From Pleurodeles waltl (taxonomy: Eukaryota > Chordata > Amphibia > Caudata > Salamandridae), in NCBI RefSeq assembly GCF_031143425.1, contig NC_090440.1:1269373123-1269437122 (forward strand): 64,000 nucleotides of DNA. The letters run 5' to 3'. The notes beneath the pieces are model-generated. The model was not told where the DNA came from and ran no database searches. It saw only the letters and a program-made list of their open reading frames with translations. This document shows positions 20,050 to 31,004 of this stretch, piece after piece (within the stretch, counting starts at the first letter, position 1; every line of letters begins with the position of its first letter). Both the position numbers and the translations under genes were made by a program.

Positions 20050-22986
20050 TTGAACAACAAATCTCATGATAGCTGTCTTCAAAGGTTAGATCCTTGTGTG
20101 GAGAATTACAGATGCCCCGCATGTACTTGGATCCCTCAACGAGGTATGGACTACCAAAAAGACACCAAATCTGACAAATTTCCGATCTTACTAGTCAACT
20201 GTCGCTCGCTAGGGGCCCATACAATGGATATCCACCTCTTGGTGGAACAAAAAAAAAAACTAGCTTTGTTTCTCACTGAAACCTGGCTGGATGAAAGCTC
20301 TGGCCCAGACATTGTTATGACTCTTCCTACTGGATACAAACTCAGCAGAATTGATAGACCCAACTGAGGTGGGGGTATTGCAGTTGTTTATAAAGATACA
20401 TGGGGGTTAACAATAGCCCCTACAGTAATTAAAGGAGGTGAGAGTATGTTCTTTTCCTGTAATGTTAACCCTCACTATACAATTTCTGGTGTCTTGGCCT
20501 ACCGACCACCTGGTCCTAGTGGAGACTTTGTGACCACACTTGCAGAGATTATCTCTCAATCGGTTTTTACTAAATCCAATTTCCTACTGCTGGGAGATTT
20601 CAATCTACACGCAGAAATGGAAGATAAAGCCTCAACCAGGATGATAATAGCAGACATGAAGGCCTGCGATTTAGTGCAACTGGTGCAGGGGCCTACGCAT
20701 AACAAAGGCCATACACTTGACCTTGTTTTTTCCAACATGCCAGACTTGGAATTCTTATCCTCCTGCCCGTTAGCTTGGTCTGATCATTTTTTGATAGAAC
20801 TAGAGTTAACTATCGTTCGGCAGAAACCCTGGTTTAGCAATCCCCCACTTTTTAGAAGGAAATGGCATAAATTAGAGGCTGCAGAGTTTATTAAGGTATT
20901 AGGAAAGAAGAAACCAGGAAACTTAGATTCTAAAAATATAACTGATCTCACCTGCTCAATAAACAAATGGATAGAGGATAGCTTGGAGGAAATCATACCT
21001 CTCTCCACCTCGAAAAAACTGCCTCGAAAGAAATCAGCCCCTTGGTTCACTACAAGTTTGCTTGAGATGAAAAGAGAATGCAGGAAGCAAGAAAGAAAAT
21101 GGAGGCATTCCCTAGATGACTCATTGAAAAAAGAATATAAGGATATGATCCGAGCATATCATTTAGAAATGAAAAAGGTTCAGGCAACTTATTACACCGG
21201 CAGAATTGAAGCCGCTACTAACTCCCCTAAGGAAATTTTGTATGTTTTAAAAGATCTTATTCATCCTAAGGAGGAGCGAGAAAGTTTATATTCTCCACAG
21301 CAACATGTGGAGAATCTTGCAAGCTTTTTTCTAAGTAAAATTCAGGACATCTATGTTTCTTTTCCTGACTCCCTGGTTAGTGACCAGGTGGTGGTCAACC
21401 TGGAGGTCAGGAAGGAAACCGAAATCGTCTTAACAAATTTTACCCCTATTAGCTTGGACATAGTGACTAAATTACTGGGTTAAACTAAACCAGGCTCCCC
21501 ACTCGATCCTGCCCCCCTCAGATTCTTTGTTTGGGAACTCCAGTGTTAGGTCCGGCAATTACAAATCTTGTTAATATCTCGCTAGCCTCTGGTACCGTAC
21601 CCGATTCCTGAAAAGGGGCTATTGTTAAGCCTCTTTTGAAAAAAACTAATCTGGACCCAAAAATACTGTCCAGTTATAGACCGATCTCTTTGCTTCCTAT
21701 AATGTCCAAAATAACAGAAACGTATATACATACTCAGTTATCTACTTTTCTGGAAGATAAAAAATTGCTGCATCCCACTCAGATGGGTTTTAGACCACAA
21801 CATGGGACAGAAACCGCCTTGGTCGCGATTACAGAAGAAGCTAAAATGAGGATGGATAAAGGAATGGAAACTGCCATTATCCTATTAGACTTAAGTGTGG
21901 CGTTCGATACTGTTGATTTGAACATTCTTAAAGATAGATTACAACGATGTGGCATTCTGGGAGTTGCAGTGGAGTGGATTCTTTCGTTCCTACATGGAAG
22001 ATCCTTCCAGGTCCTCGATAGATCATGAACCTCTAGGCGTACCCTCAGTAACTGCAGAGTTCCACAGGGCTCTGCTTTGAGCCCACTACTTTTTAATGTT
22101 TACATGCAACCTTTAGCAGAAATTATCGAATCATATGGACTTAAGTTGGTATCCTATGCAGATGACACTCAACTAATTGTCTTCTTTTCTAACTGCTATC
22201 CGGACATGGATACAGCAGTGGGTCCGTGTTTAAAAGCAATCGCGACTTGGATGTCAGGATGTAAACTAAAGCTTAATGATGACAAGACAGAAGTCATGTT
22301 CTGTGGATCACAAAAAGCCTCCTCCACCAATCTAAGCTCTTTAATTGTAGATCTTATTCTCCCCACCCCCTAAATCTATTATTAAGAGTCTCAGAGTATG
22401 GTTAGATCCTCAACTTTCTATGTCACAACATGTCAATAGAATAGCCGGAACTTCCTTTGCTCTGCTGAGAACCTTGAGGAAGGTTATAACAATACTTCCA
22501 CCACTTGCTAGGAGAATGGTTATTCAGGCACTGATAGGCTCTCGTCTTGATTACGGTAATGCTCTGTTTGTAGGAGCACCAAAATATGTCACCCAGAGGC
22601 TCCAGAGGGTGCAAAATGCAGCCGCTCGTCGACTTTTAAATACCCCTAAACATCACTCTATGCGTGCTGCAATCTCATCCCTACATTGGCTGCCAGTGGA
22701 TAAAAGAATTCAGTTTAACACGTTATGCCATTTTCATAGATCTATATTTAATCAGGGCCCTGAAATGCTCAAAACCCTGGCATCGATATATACTCGGACC
22801 AGACTACTGAGATCCTCTTCAGCTATGTTGGCCACAGTACCCACAATAAAGAAAGTAAGATGGGGAGGAAGATCCTTAGCCTATCAAGGTACCATTCTTT
22901 GGAATAGCCTTCCTTTTAGTATTAGATCGACACCCCAAGAGATCTTGTTTAGGCAGGCCCTGAAAACCTGGCTATTTAAAGCTTAA
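20050..22986 (+). pseudogene. L2-like LINE ORF2 (endonuclease and reverse transcriptase)
   Basis: Endonuclease motifs: LLVNCRSLG, TETWLDE, LLGDFNLH, TLDLVFS and WSDHFLIELE. RT motifs: SSYRPISLLPIMSKI, MGFRPQHGTETALVAI, LLDLSVAFDTVD (catalytic Asp), RVPQGSALSPLLFNVYM and the YADD box near 22155-22170 (SYADDTQL). The C-terminal LQRVQNAAARRLLN tail matches L2/CR1 relatives. Stops at about 20366, 21481, 22026 and 22371 and a frame change near 21490-21630 break it. It would nick DNA and reverse transcribe its RNA there. No separate ORF1 is visible upstream. Confidence 0.8.
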
Positions 22987-23094
22987 TCTCGATTTGTACT
23001 TAGATGGTGACATTTGCTGCTATGTATGGAAAGCGCTACGAGGCCTTCGGGCAGTTTTTTAGGCGCTATATAAGCTATTATAACATAACATAAC

Positions 23095-23789
23095 TCTGCA
23101 TGTGTTTCAGCAGGGCAGACAACACTCTGGACAACACGTTGGAAAACATAGGCTGGGACATCCCTGATGCTATGGCCACTGTTGTTTGAAATTACCCACT
23201 TGCATGGAAATGGAGTACTGACAGCACCTGCACTTGAGGGGGGATTCCTGTGTGATGGCGGATAGCTGACATCAGGTCTGGCTACAGCTGGGCACACAGT
23301 TCCGGGATTGTGGCACGATCAAGCCTGTAGGTGATGATCACATGTCTTTCCTCCATTGTCGACAGGTACACCAGCGGTCTGTACAACGGAGGATGCCGCC
23401 ATCTCCTCACATGTCCCAGCGTACGGTACCTATGAAGGACAACAGCGAGCACAGAGTCAACCAACTCAGAGGTACATACCCACAGCTTACACAGAACACA
23501 AATCATAATCTGAAATTTGGCCTGTATAAGTGTTGAGGCAAGGCCTAGGTATGTGTGACGCAGTGAAAAACTTAAGCCATGTGGGCCCCTGAAATGACGC
23601 CTGCCTGACCTGTAAAGTGGGACAATGGGATGTGAGGTAACTGCGCTGGCGTTGTACACTGTCGCGGTAGGCTGTCGAAGACCGCAGCGCAATTCTGCAT
23701 TGGTTAACATTGGACCCTATGGGTCCCAGGAAACAATGACGATGTACGCCGGCGGTGACGGTACGCACCGCCGCGGACGTGACCGCCAT
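23095..23789 (-). pseudogene. Harbinger transposase, N-terminal exons
   Basis: Second copy of 654-1348. Family-like stretches are VYLSTMEERHVIITYRLDRA, IPPQVQVLSVLHF and MSQPMFSNVLSRVLSAL, interrupted by a TAG after CAQL and by other changes. The probable first exon opens at ATG 23789. The segment stops at the LINE tail. Direction, order and the intron acceptor on the far side (18824) fit one gene split by the LINE. Only about 90 bp separate its ATG from that of the divergent Myb-like gene at 23879, so the GC-rich stretch between (CGCACCGCCGCGGACGTGAC region) is a candidate two-way promoter. Confidence 0.7.
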
Positions 23790-23878
23790 TTTCTATCTGT
23801 TCAATCACTTGATACCTGATCTTCAACAGGAGAGGACCTTCACTGCAAGTGCTGCTGTGACCCTGGTCTGGAAGAGAC

Positions 23879-25321
23879 ATGGCTCGTGCTTCTGGGGAAA
23901 GGGCCCCTGCCTTCAGCACGGAGGAGTTGGAGAAACTCGTGGATGGGGTCCTCCCCCAGTACACGGTCCTCCAGACAAACAGGTAAATACACTGTGAGCA
24001 TGCTGTATGGGCTATGCCTGTGTGGAGTGGGGTAGATGAAAGATGGGGGGAGATTGAGCCGTGCATGAAACGACGGTGACTGCATGTGCCACATGGCAAG
24101 CGTAGGGAAGGGGGGCAATGACTGTGACTGTGCGGACAGTTATTTCTTCTCCTTTTCCCCTGTACAATTCCTGGAGGTCAGGGCCCACCAGAAGAAGGAC
24201 ATCTGGCGTGCCATTGACAAGCAAGTCTGGACCATGGGGGTCCACTACAGACGGAGCATCCACTGCCGGAAAAGATGGGAGGACATTCACCGCTGGAGCA
24301 AGAAGACGGCGGAGGCCCAGCTGGGCATGGCTTCCCAATGTGGGAGGGGTGCCCGTCGCACCATGACCCCCCTGATGTTCAGGATCCTGGCGGTGGTGTA
24401 CGCGGATTTGGATGGGCTCTTGAGGGCATTAGAGCAGCCACAAGCGGCTGAGTACACTCTCATTCTGCTGATTTTACGTGCAGTGGAGGTGTCTGGGTGG
24501 GGGAAGTGTGCTGTGGGTTTCCCTAGGCCAGGGCGAGTGTGCTAGTTAGGTCCCCTTGTTCTGGCAGACCCTGTGGCACCCCACCCCACCTGTGTACAGT
24601 GCCAAGTACACCTAGTCAGGCTCCTGTGACATCCATGTGTGCAGATGTCGGCCATAGCCTTGTAGGCCATGTCCCAGGGATTGAACAGTGGACCCCAAGT
24701 GCGCAGCGTAGTGCAGGGGGCTTCTGTGTCTGTCGTGTCCGCCAACGGTAGCGGTAATGCATGCACTCAACATGTCTTTCTTCTGTCTTCCCCACCCCCT
24801 TTTTGTGGTCTCCCTGTTCTTGTGTGCATTAGCATCATCAGGCTGAGATCAGTGGCACCGGAGCAGGAGGGAGCTGCATCCCACATGGGCCTGGAGGGCG
24901 AGACTACGGACTCGGAATTCACCAGTGGGACGGAGGGTGAGGGGAGCTCCAAGACGGGGACACCAGTGATACGGACTTGTCCTCTGATGGGAGCTCCCTT
25001 GTGGTGGTGGCCACATCTGTGCCCCCGCATCTACAGGTACAGCCGCCACCCCCCCCTACCAGCACTGCCCTCCAAGCAGCCCTTCAGCCTTTGCCCTGTG
25101 TCCGTTCACCCAGGAGGGTGGGCATCACCTTCGCCCCACGCACCTCAGGCCCTGCCCCAGTCACCCCTGCTGCCCTCAGTGAGGAGACCATTAGCTTCCT
25201 CAGGTCCCTCACTGTTGGGCAGTCTACCATTTTGAATGCCATCCAGGGTGTAGAAAGGCAGTTGCAACAAACAAATGCATTCCTGGAGGGCATTCATTCT
25301 GGGCAGGCGGCCCTTCAGTGA
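23879..25321 (+). pseudogene. Harbinger Myb/SANT-like gene, right copy
   Basis: Exon 1 starts at 23879 (MARASGERAPAFSTEELEKL) and ends at a GTAAAT donor at 23983. The Myb/SANT domain continues at about 24177 with KKDIWRAIDKQVWTMGVHYR and CRKRWEDIHRWSKK, which keeps the Trp that copy 1 lacks (RKRLED there). The C-terminal exon at 24850-25321 is Ser/Pro-rich and ends in a coiled coil near IQGVERQLQQTNAFLEGI. The TGA at 25319-25321 interrupts a frame that continues (FQTLASALMA), so the original protein probably ran on into the Pro/Thr-rich sequence now split by LINE-A (25950-26084 and 39344-40570). Confidence 0.7.
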
Positions 25322-25499
25322 GGTTTTCAGACTCTGGCCTCAGCACTGATGGCAGCTATTGTCCCTGTCTCTAGCCTCCCCCTCCAACTTCCACCACCCA
25401 GACCCAATACCCTCTACCTCAGCCTATCCCAAACACACTTTCAGACCAGCATGCATACACGTCAACACACAAGGGAAGCTCAGGCAAACATAAGCACCA

Positions 25500-25935
25500 T
25501 ACAGGAGAAAAAGGAGGGACCGGGAGATTTATTGGTCCAGTGTACATTCTCCCAATAATAGTACAACAAATCACAAGTACACTGTTCCATACAACAGAAA
25601 GATGAATGAACTAGAGAGACCTGAATTGTCAGGAGCGAGTGCCCTCAAGCATCACAATGGATGACTGGCATCATCATCAGGTAATGTTCCTCGCCAGGCC
25701 GGCAGTGCAACGCATGACGGGCTCCCCACGTAGGGGGGGCACTAAACCGTGTTGTACCGATGGTCACTACAAAAGTAGCACCTTCTAGACGGACTTGCCC
25801 ACACTCAAGCACCCGTAAAAAGGAGAGAACAAGAAAGAATAAAATTAAAATTGGTTGAACACCGCTGCATATATCATCATTTTAATCAATAGTCAAGGAT
25901 GACACCAAAATTAAAAACATAACTTGTGATTTGTT
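25500..25935 (+). mobile_element. Unclassified 436-bp insertion with 14-bp target duplication
   Basis: Flanked by AAACATAAGCACCA at 25486-25499 and 25936-25949. Twin of 3064-3499. It carries ACAAATCACAAGT near the left end and its inverse at the right end, no long frame, and no recognised RNA-derived promoter. It interrupts the tail of the Myb-like gene. SINE or truncated LINE are both possible. Confidence 0.55.
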
Positions 25936-26677
25936 AAACATAAGCACCACACATCCCACAGGCACTTACGCAAGCATCAGACACATGCAGACACACCAAC
26001 ATCCACTGCCTCCACTGTGTCCCTCTCCTACCTCGTCTCCCTCCTCCCTCCCAGTCTCGTCTACACTCACACCTGCATGCACTATCAATCAATCAATAAA
26101 TAACTTTATTTCGGCTGAAAGCCATAAAAGTATCCAATAAATAACAGACAATTACTATGCAATGAGATTATAAATGATAAAAAGCACAATTTCCACATAA
26201 AAGATTAAAAAGAGGAACAATAATTATACTGAATTAAAATATAAAACTAATTTGTTAGATCAATTACCGGACAACTATCTAATTTTATAGATCTGAAATC
26301 CTACCTAAAATTGATTCTCTAAAATAGTCTATTTCTTCCTACGGTAGATTGTGCAAAAATAAGCTGTTGATACACACAGTTATAGCAACAGTGTAAAACT
26401 AACTACTAACATCAAGTTTCCTTTTTCTTTACAACAAACCTTCGTAGTTTCATGCCCATAATGGTCAACAAAGGCCTAGGATAATTATAGCTAATCCAAT
26501 CAATCAGCAGTGTATTCTCTAGTTCTTATGGCCCAAGTGTTTTGTAGGTACTTGGCAACGGCAAAGACCACCTTATCACTTGTGTCACTAGAAAGGATTT
26601 GCAAGGATATACCATGTTTCCTTATCCCCATTGATCTACATAAGGGGATTATCCACTTCTTCCTGGGCGCCAGGTAC

Positions 26678-27124
26678 CTAGGACGAAAAAAACATAAAAT
26701 GGGCCAATGTCTCAGATTGCTCAGGACAGAAGTGGCAGAATCTCGATTTGTGCACCTCGCTGCACCATCTTGTGGTAAATGTATTAAGAGGCAATACCCC
26801 TAGCCTAAATTTAATAAAAAGTGTTTTGGCATCAGGGGGTTTGATATTATCCATAAAAGCCTCAAACTTAGAGCTACATTTGTGGTCCAAAAACTGTAAC
26901 GTCCTACTACCATGGTTGTTTTTGGACCAAAGTTGGGTCAAAATGAACTCCCAGTAATACCGCCTTATTCGTGCCTTTGCTTCGTTCGTCAAGCTATGGG
27001 GGTCTAACCACACCTCGTCAATTTTACTAAGTTGGCAAGTATCTCTGATGTATTTAAGCCAGGGGACTTTTAACACACTGCGATCCGCTAAAAGCTCAGC
27101 AACAGCTGTTTGGTAGGGGGACAA
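26678..27124 (-). pseudogene. LINE-A ORF2 C-terminal region (copy 2)
   Basis: Same segment as 3972-4595, with the Cys/His cluster CHFCPEQSETLAHFMFF. A one-base change near 26690 shifts the frame before the second part of the cluster, so this copy is more damaged than copy 1. Confidence 0.65.
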
Positions 27125-27210
27125 GTATTTGGATGTCCAAAGGCGGACCCAATAAATAAGAGGTCTTAAGGCAGCCTCGTTGTGGATCTCATTTAAGGCT
27201 AAATCCAGTC

Positions 27211-28686
27211 TTACAGGTGTAAGTGGGGTAATGTTGGTAAGCGCAGAAAATTACGCATAAAGCGATTTTCCACTTTCGTCAAACAGCTGGAATTGCAGTA
27301 CCCCCATAATTCAGCACCATAGATTGAAGCAGCCACAGCCTTATATACTGTGACAGCGGGTGAAATTTCACCTTCCGTAGTATTAGCAATTTTTCTAGCT
27401 ATCACAGTCGACCTCTGTCGTAGGGTGGACACACTCTTCTCAATCTGTGCCGACCAACGTTGGTCGTCATATATCCTAATCCCCAAATAGTCAAATTGCT
27501 TAACTTGCTCTATCAGTTGACCTGCAAGAGTCATTTTCCCCCTATAGGACTTATGAGGATTAAAAGCCATACATTTAGTCTTAGAAAAATTTATCTCTAG
27601 GCCCCTTTTTACACAAAATAAGGCATTGAGTTCGTTTTGAAGGACCATTGGAGTTTGTGAGATCAATAAGGTATTGTCTGCAAACATTAAAATAGGGACA
27701 GGGGTTCCTGCTAACTTTGGGGCGTCATGATTACAGTGCATCAGCTGGTCAACCGCACCGTTAATATAGAGATTGAACAGAGTGGGGGACAGAATGGACC
27801 CCTTTCTGACCCCCATATCGATTGGTATAGCTTCTGTCAAATCTCCACCTTGGGACCAGCGTACCTGGGCATGGCTGCCCTCATGAAGATACCTAATCAG
27901 TTTCAACATCTCACTGTCTAGCTTATAGGACTCAAGGGCGTTCCACAGTAGATCCCATGGGACCATATCAAAAGCAGCTTTTAGGTCAATGAAGGCCACG
28001 TACAAGTGGCCCTTGTTTAGTGTCAGATATTTCCAACAGAGAAGGTTGAGCCTAAATGCCTGGTCGATAGTACTCACACCCTTTCTAAAACCTGCCTGGA
28101 GGCCAGAGAGGACATATGAGTCCTCTATCCACACCTGCAAGCTAGCCAAAATTTGCTTACAAAAAACTTTATGGCTAATATCAATTAAACTTATTGGCCT
28201 GTAGTTGGAAGGAAGTTCCCTTGCACCCTTTTTAAAAATGGGAACTATAATTGTTCCTTGCCATGTAGAAGGAAGCCGACCACCTCTCAAAATCTCATTA
28301 CTAAGTGTGTTTAAATATAAAGACCAGGTTCTAGGTCGGGACAAGTACAAATCACCTGGGATACCATCAAACCATGGGGCCTTCCCTTTGTGTAACATTT
28401 GGTGTGCCAAGGTCGTTGCTTTTATGGAAAATAGAGCCAGATCGAATTTAGGAGCAATAGCTAGCCCCGAAAAAGGTGGATTGGAGGACCCCTCAAGGGG
28501 TGACAGGACAGTAAAACTACCAATTTGAGCCACACTATATACAGTTCCAAAATATGATACCCAAAGTGCTGGTTAAATTGCTGGGTATATCTCCGCGTTG
28601 TCAGAATGACCTTTATCACCCACCAACTTCCAAAACAATTTTAAGTTCTTTGCTTGTAAAGCATCTACCAAAGCCTGCCATTGATT
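27211..28686 (-). pseudogene. LINE-A ORF2, reverse transcriptase region (copy 2)
   Basis: Same RT as 4682-6169 with the same FADN box. Private changes here include a Gln-to-stop in the N-terminal part near 28575, GVRKGSILSP for GVRQGSILSP, and DMVPWDLLW for DMVPRDLLW. The frame runs from the LINE-B junction (VWEF lies across it) toward the C-terminal segment. Confidence 0.8.
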
Positions 28687-28698
28687 AAATTCCCACAC
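28687..28698. repeat. Target-site duplication of LINE-B, left member
   Basis: AAATTCCCACAC, repeated at 34577-34588 right after the LINE-B tail. Removing LINE-B and one repeat rejoins LINE-A ORF2 in frame at the residues VWEF. Confidence 0.9.
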
Positions 28699-29365
28699 GC
28701 TCTACGTGGGCGGCAGGGGCAGCAGGAGGCGGCACCAATTTCTTTAGGGCAGGAGCCCTTTAAAACTTCAGCAGCGCTCCCGCCTCGCGGGACGCGCTCT
28801 ACGTGGGCGGCAGGAGGCGGCACCAATTTCTTTAGGGCAGGAGCCCTTTAAAACTTCAGCAGCGCTCCCGCCTCGCGGGACGCGCTCTACGTGGGCGGCA
28901 GGAGGCGGCAGGAGGCGGCACCAATTTCTTTAGGGCAGGAGCCCTTTAAAACTTCAGCAGCGCTCCCGCCTCGCGGGACGCGCTCTACGTGGCGGCAGGA
29001 GGCGGCAGGAGGCGGCACCAATTTCTTCAGGGCAGGAGCCCTTTAAAACTTCAGCAGCGCTCCCGCCTCGCGGTACGCGCTCTACGTGGGCGGCAGGAGA
29101 CGGCAGGAGGCGGCACCAATTTCTTTAGGGCAGGAGCCCTTTAAAACTTCAGCAGCGCTCCCGGCTCGCGGGACGCGCTCTACGTGGGCGGCAGGAGGCG
29201 GCAGGAGGCGGCACCAATTTCTTTAGGGCAGGAGCCCTTTAAAACTTCAGCAGCGCTCCCGCCTCGCGGGACGCGCTCTACGTGGCGGCAGGAGGCGGCA
29301 CCAATTTCTTCAGGGCATGAGCCCTTTAAAACTTCAGCAGCGCTCCCGCCTCGCGGCACGCGCGT
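28698..29365 (+). repeat. LINE-B 5' promoter-like monomers, seven units
   Basis: Units beginning CGCTCTACGTGG start at 28698, 28795, 28883, 28981, 29079, 29176 and 29274 (88-98 bp). They contain the same GGGCAGGAGCCCTTTAAAAC core as in copy 1, where five units remain. Length varies mainly in the number of GGCAGGAGGC repeats inside the unit. Confidence 0.8.
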
Positions 29366-29594
29366 GGGCGACGCCCAGACGAAGCCCGGGCCAAGGGCAG
29401 GCCCGTCCTCGTCCAAAAGAGGCTGGGCTGGGCCACCCCTCTTTCGTTTACAGTAAGGAGTGACTGCTCAAATCTATTTTTAATTCCTGGTACATAATTT
29501 GGAGTCTCTTTTTGCTTTTAGTGGACTTTTAAAAGCCTATTTAGTACTATCTTGTTTGTTGCCACGCTGCTGCATTGTTCTCAGTATTGTTAAT

Positions 29595-31004
29595 ATGGGC
29601 AGGAAAAAAGGAGCCCTAACTGGGCCTCAGGGGGGAGGTGGTGGCAGTAGCAGACAGGGTTATGGCGCCACCACATTAGACTCCTTTCTTGCAAGAGCCG
29701 TTGGGGTTGTTACAAAAGAAATTGATTTGGCAGAGAGGAGGTTATCCATGGAATTGGAAGATTGGCACCAGGCCCCAACAGAAAATGGCCCTTGTGAGGC
29801 CACGGATGTGGAGGTGGATTATCTGGGGATGGGGCAAGGTGCTGGTATGGCTGATGCTGAGCCTGTCCAGGCTGAGCCAATAGAGTCAACAGAGGATCCT
29901 GGGGGCCATGGCACCTCTAGAAGAAGTAAAAGACTTCTATTGTCTTCTCCCCCGACCTGTCCTGTGGAAAATTGTAGCCCTCCCCCGAGGAAAATAAAAG
30001 CCTTAAAAAAAGTGATACCAAAGACCAAAACACCTCTCCTGGAGCTCCCTAAGGGTGCGAGCAGTGATTTTTCACCTTGTCAGCACTTGGGGCACGATAC
30101 AACTAATATACTGACTAAATTTCGGGAGATTATTCAGGAGCTTTTGTCTCCTGTGGTGGCGAAACTATCTGCCATAGAAAAAACAGTATCCCTGATTTGT
30201 GCGCAAGGAGGTCAAGGAAGCCAGGGTGTAGGTAGAAGTGTGGCTTCGACGAGGCATCCCTGCGCCAGTAAGGAGTTGTCCTTCCCAGAGGTAGCCGCAG
30301 GACCCTTGGGGCCCATGGAAAAATCATCTTACCTTTTGGTGAATCCTGTAAATACTGAGGGTCAGGGTGCCTGTGCTGAAACTGCTCCGACTGCACCAAC
30401 CTCTTCATTGAGGACAGAGAGGTCAGTTAATATGTTTAGCTGCAGTAGGCAGCCTGATACGGATTCTGTGGCAGCTGGGGTGGGTGGCCAACTGCTGTCT
30501 GGAAATGACAATCTGAACCAGCCAACGGCCAGGCCTTCCCCGGCCTGTTTGGATCTCCCCCCTGCGTGTGCCCCTTATGTGGTAGTGCTGACGAATGTGC
30601 CTGCTCTTGTTTCTGGGGCAACTGAGTCTACAAACCAACTCGTAAATAAGGTTGGACATTGGCTGAGCAAAAATTGTGATTTTTCATGTAAAGACTTCAA
30701 GGATATCCTGTTTGCCAGAAGAATTGGGTGGGTCGGTCCTAAAAATAAGGTGGGGAAGGATGACTGTATTATTATAAATGTCAGATAGCCCGCCCTGACT
30801 AAAAGGCTTCTCTCTAGCCATCGCTCTCCTGTCCCTAGTGCAGGTTCTATGGGTCTTGTTCCCTTGGGCTATTTTTATGATCAGATGCGAGTGTGTACTG
30901 GGGTCTCTTCTGGATCTGGTTGGAATCTCCCCCTGGGACAATTCAGCCTGCAGGCATATAGTAGAAGAACCAATAGCAACCTATCCCTGGAAGGGGTGGA
31001 TTGA
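29595..31004 (+). pseudogene. LINE-B ORF1 (one nonsense codon)
   Basis: 469 codons from ATG (MGRKKGALTGPQGGGGG) to TGA at 31002-31004, interrupted by one TAG at 30786-30788 where copy 1 has TAT. The N-terminal part is Gly-rich and basic, the middle Pro/Ser-rich, and residues from about 335 (YVVVLTNVPALV, then CKDFKDILFARRIGW, CIIINVRY) look like a degenerate RRM-type RNA-binding domain. LINE-A ORF1 has a comparable segment (YMTNIPKLRHG). Probably an RNA-binding particle protein. Its stop codon lies in the same frame as ORF2. Confidence 0.75.
31002..31004 (+). other. In-frame UGA between LINE-B ORF1 and ORF2 (candidate readthrough stop)
   Basis: ORF1 ends GTG-GAT-TGA and the same frame continues CAA-TGC-GCC without another stop into the endonuclease. 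There is no in-frame ATG before the catalytic SWN motif. Copy 1 (8288-8290) is the same, and LINE-A has GAT-TGA-CAT at 36864-36856. Readthrough or stop-linked reinitiation is inferred. Confidence 0.5.

Larger units (their letters stand above)
18851..23094 (+). mobile_element. L2/CR1-like LINE with three 5' monomers
   Basis: Full-length layout: three 349-bp 5' repeats, a GC-rich leader, one large ORF2-type frame (20050-22986, broken by stops), a short 3' UTR and an AACAT-type tail ending at 23094. On its left is the transposase intron acceptor (18824); on its right is the transposase N-terminal exon ending ...LLKHMQS. It therefore inserted into the transposase gene at or beside an intron. No clear target duplication is seen, as is common for L2/CR1 elements. 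The 3' 653 bp recur at 1-653. Confidence 0.8.
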
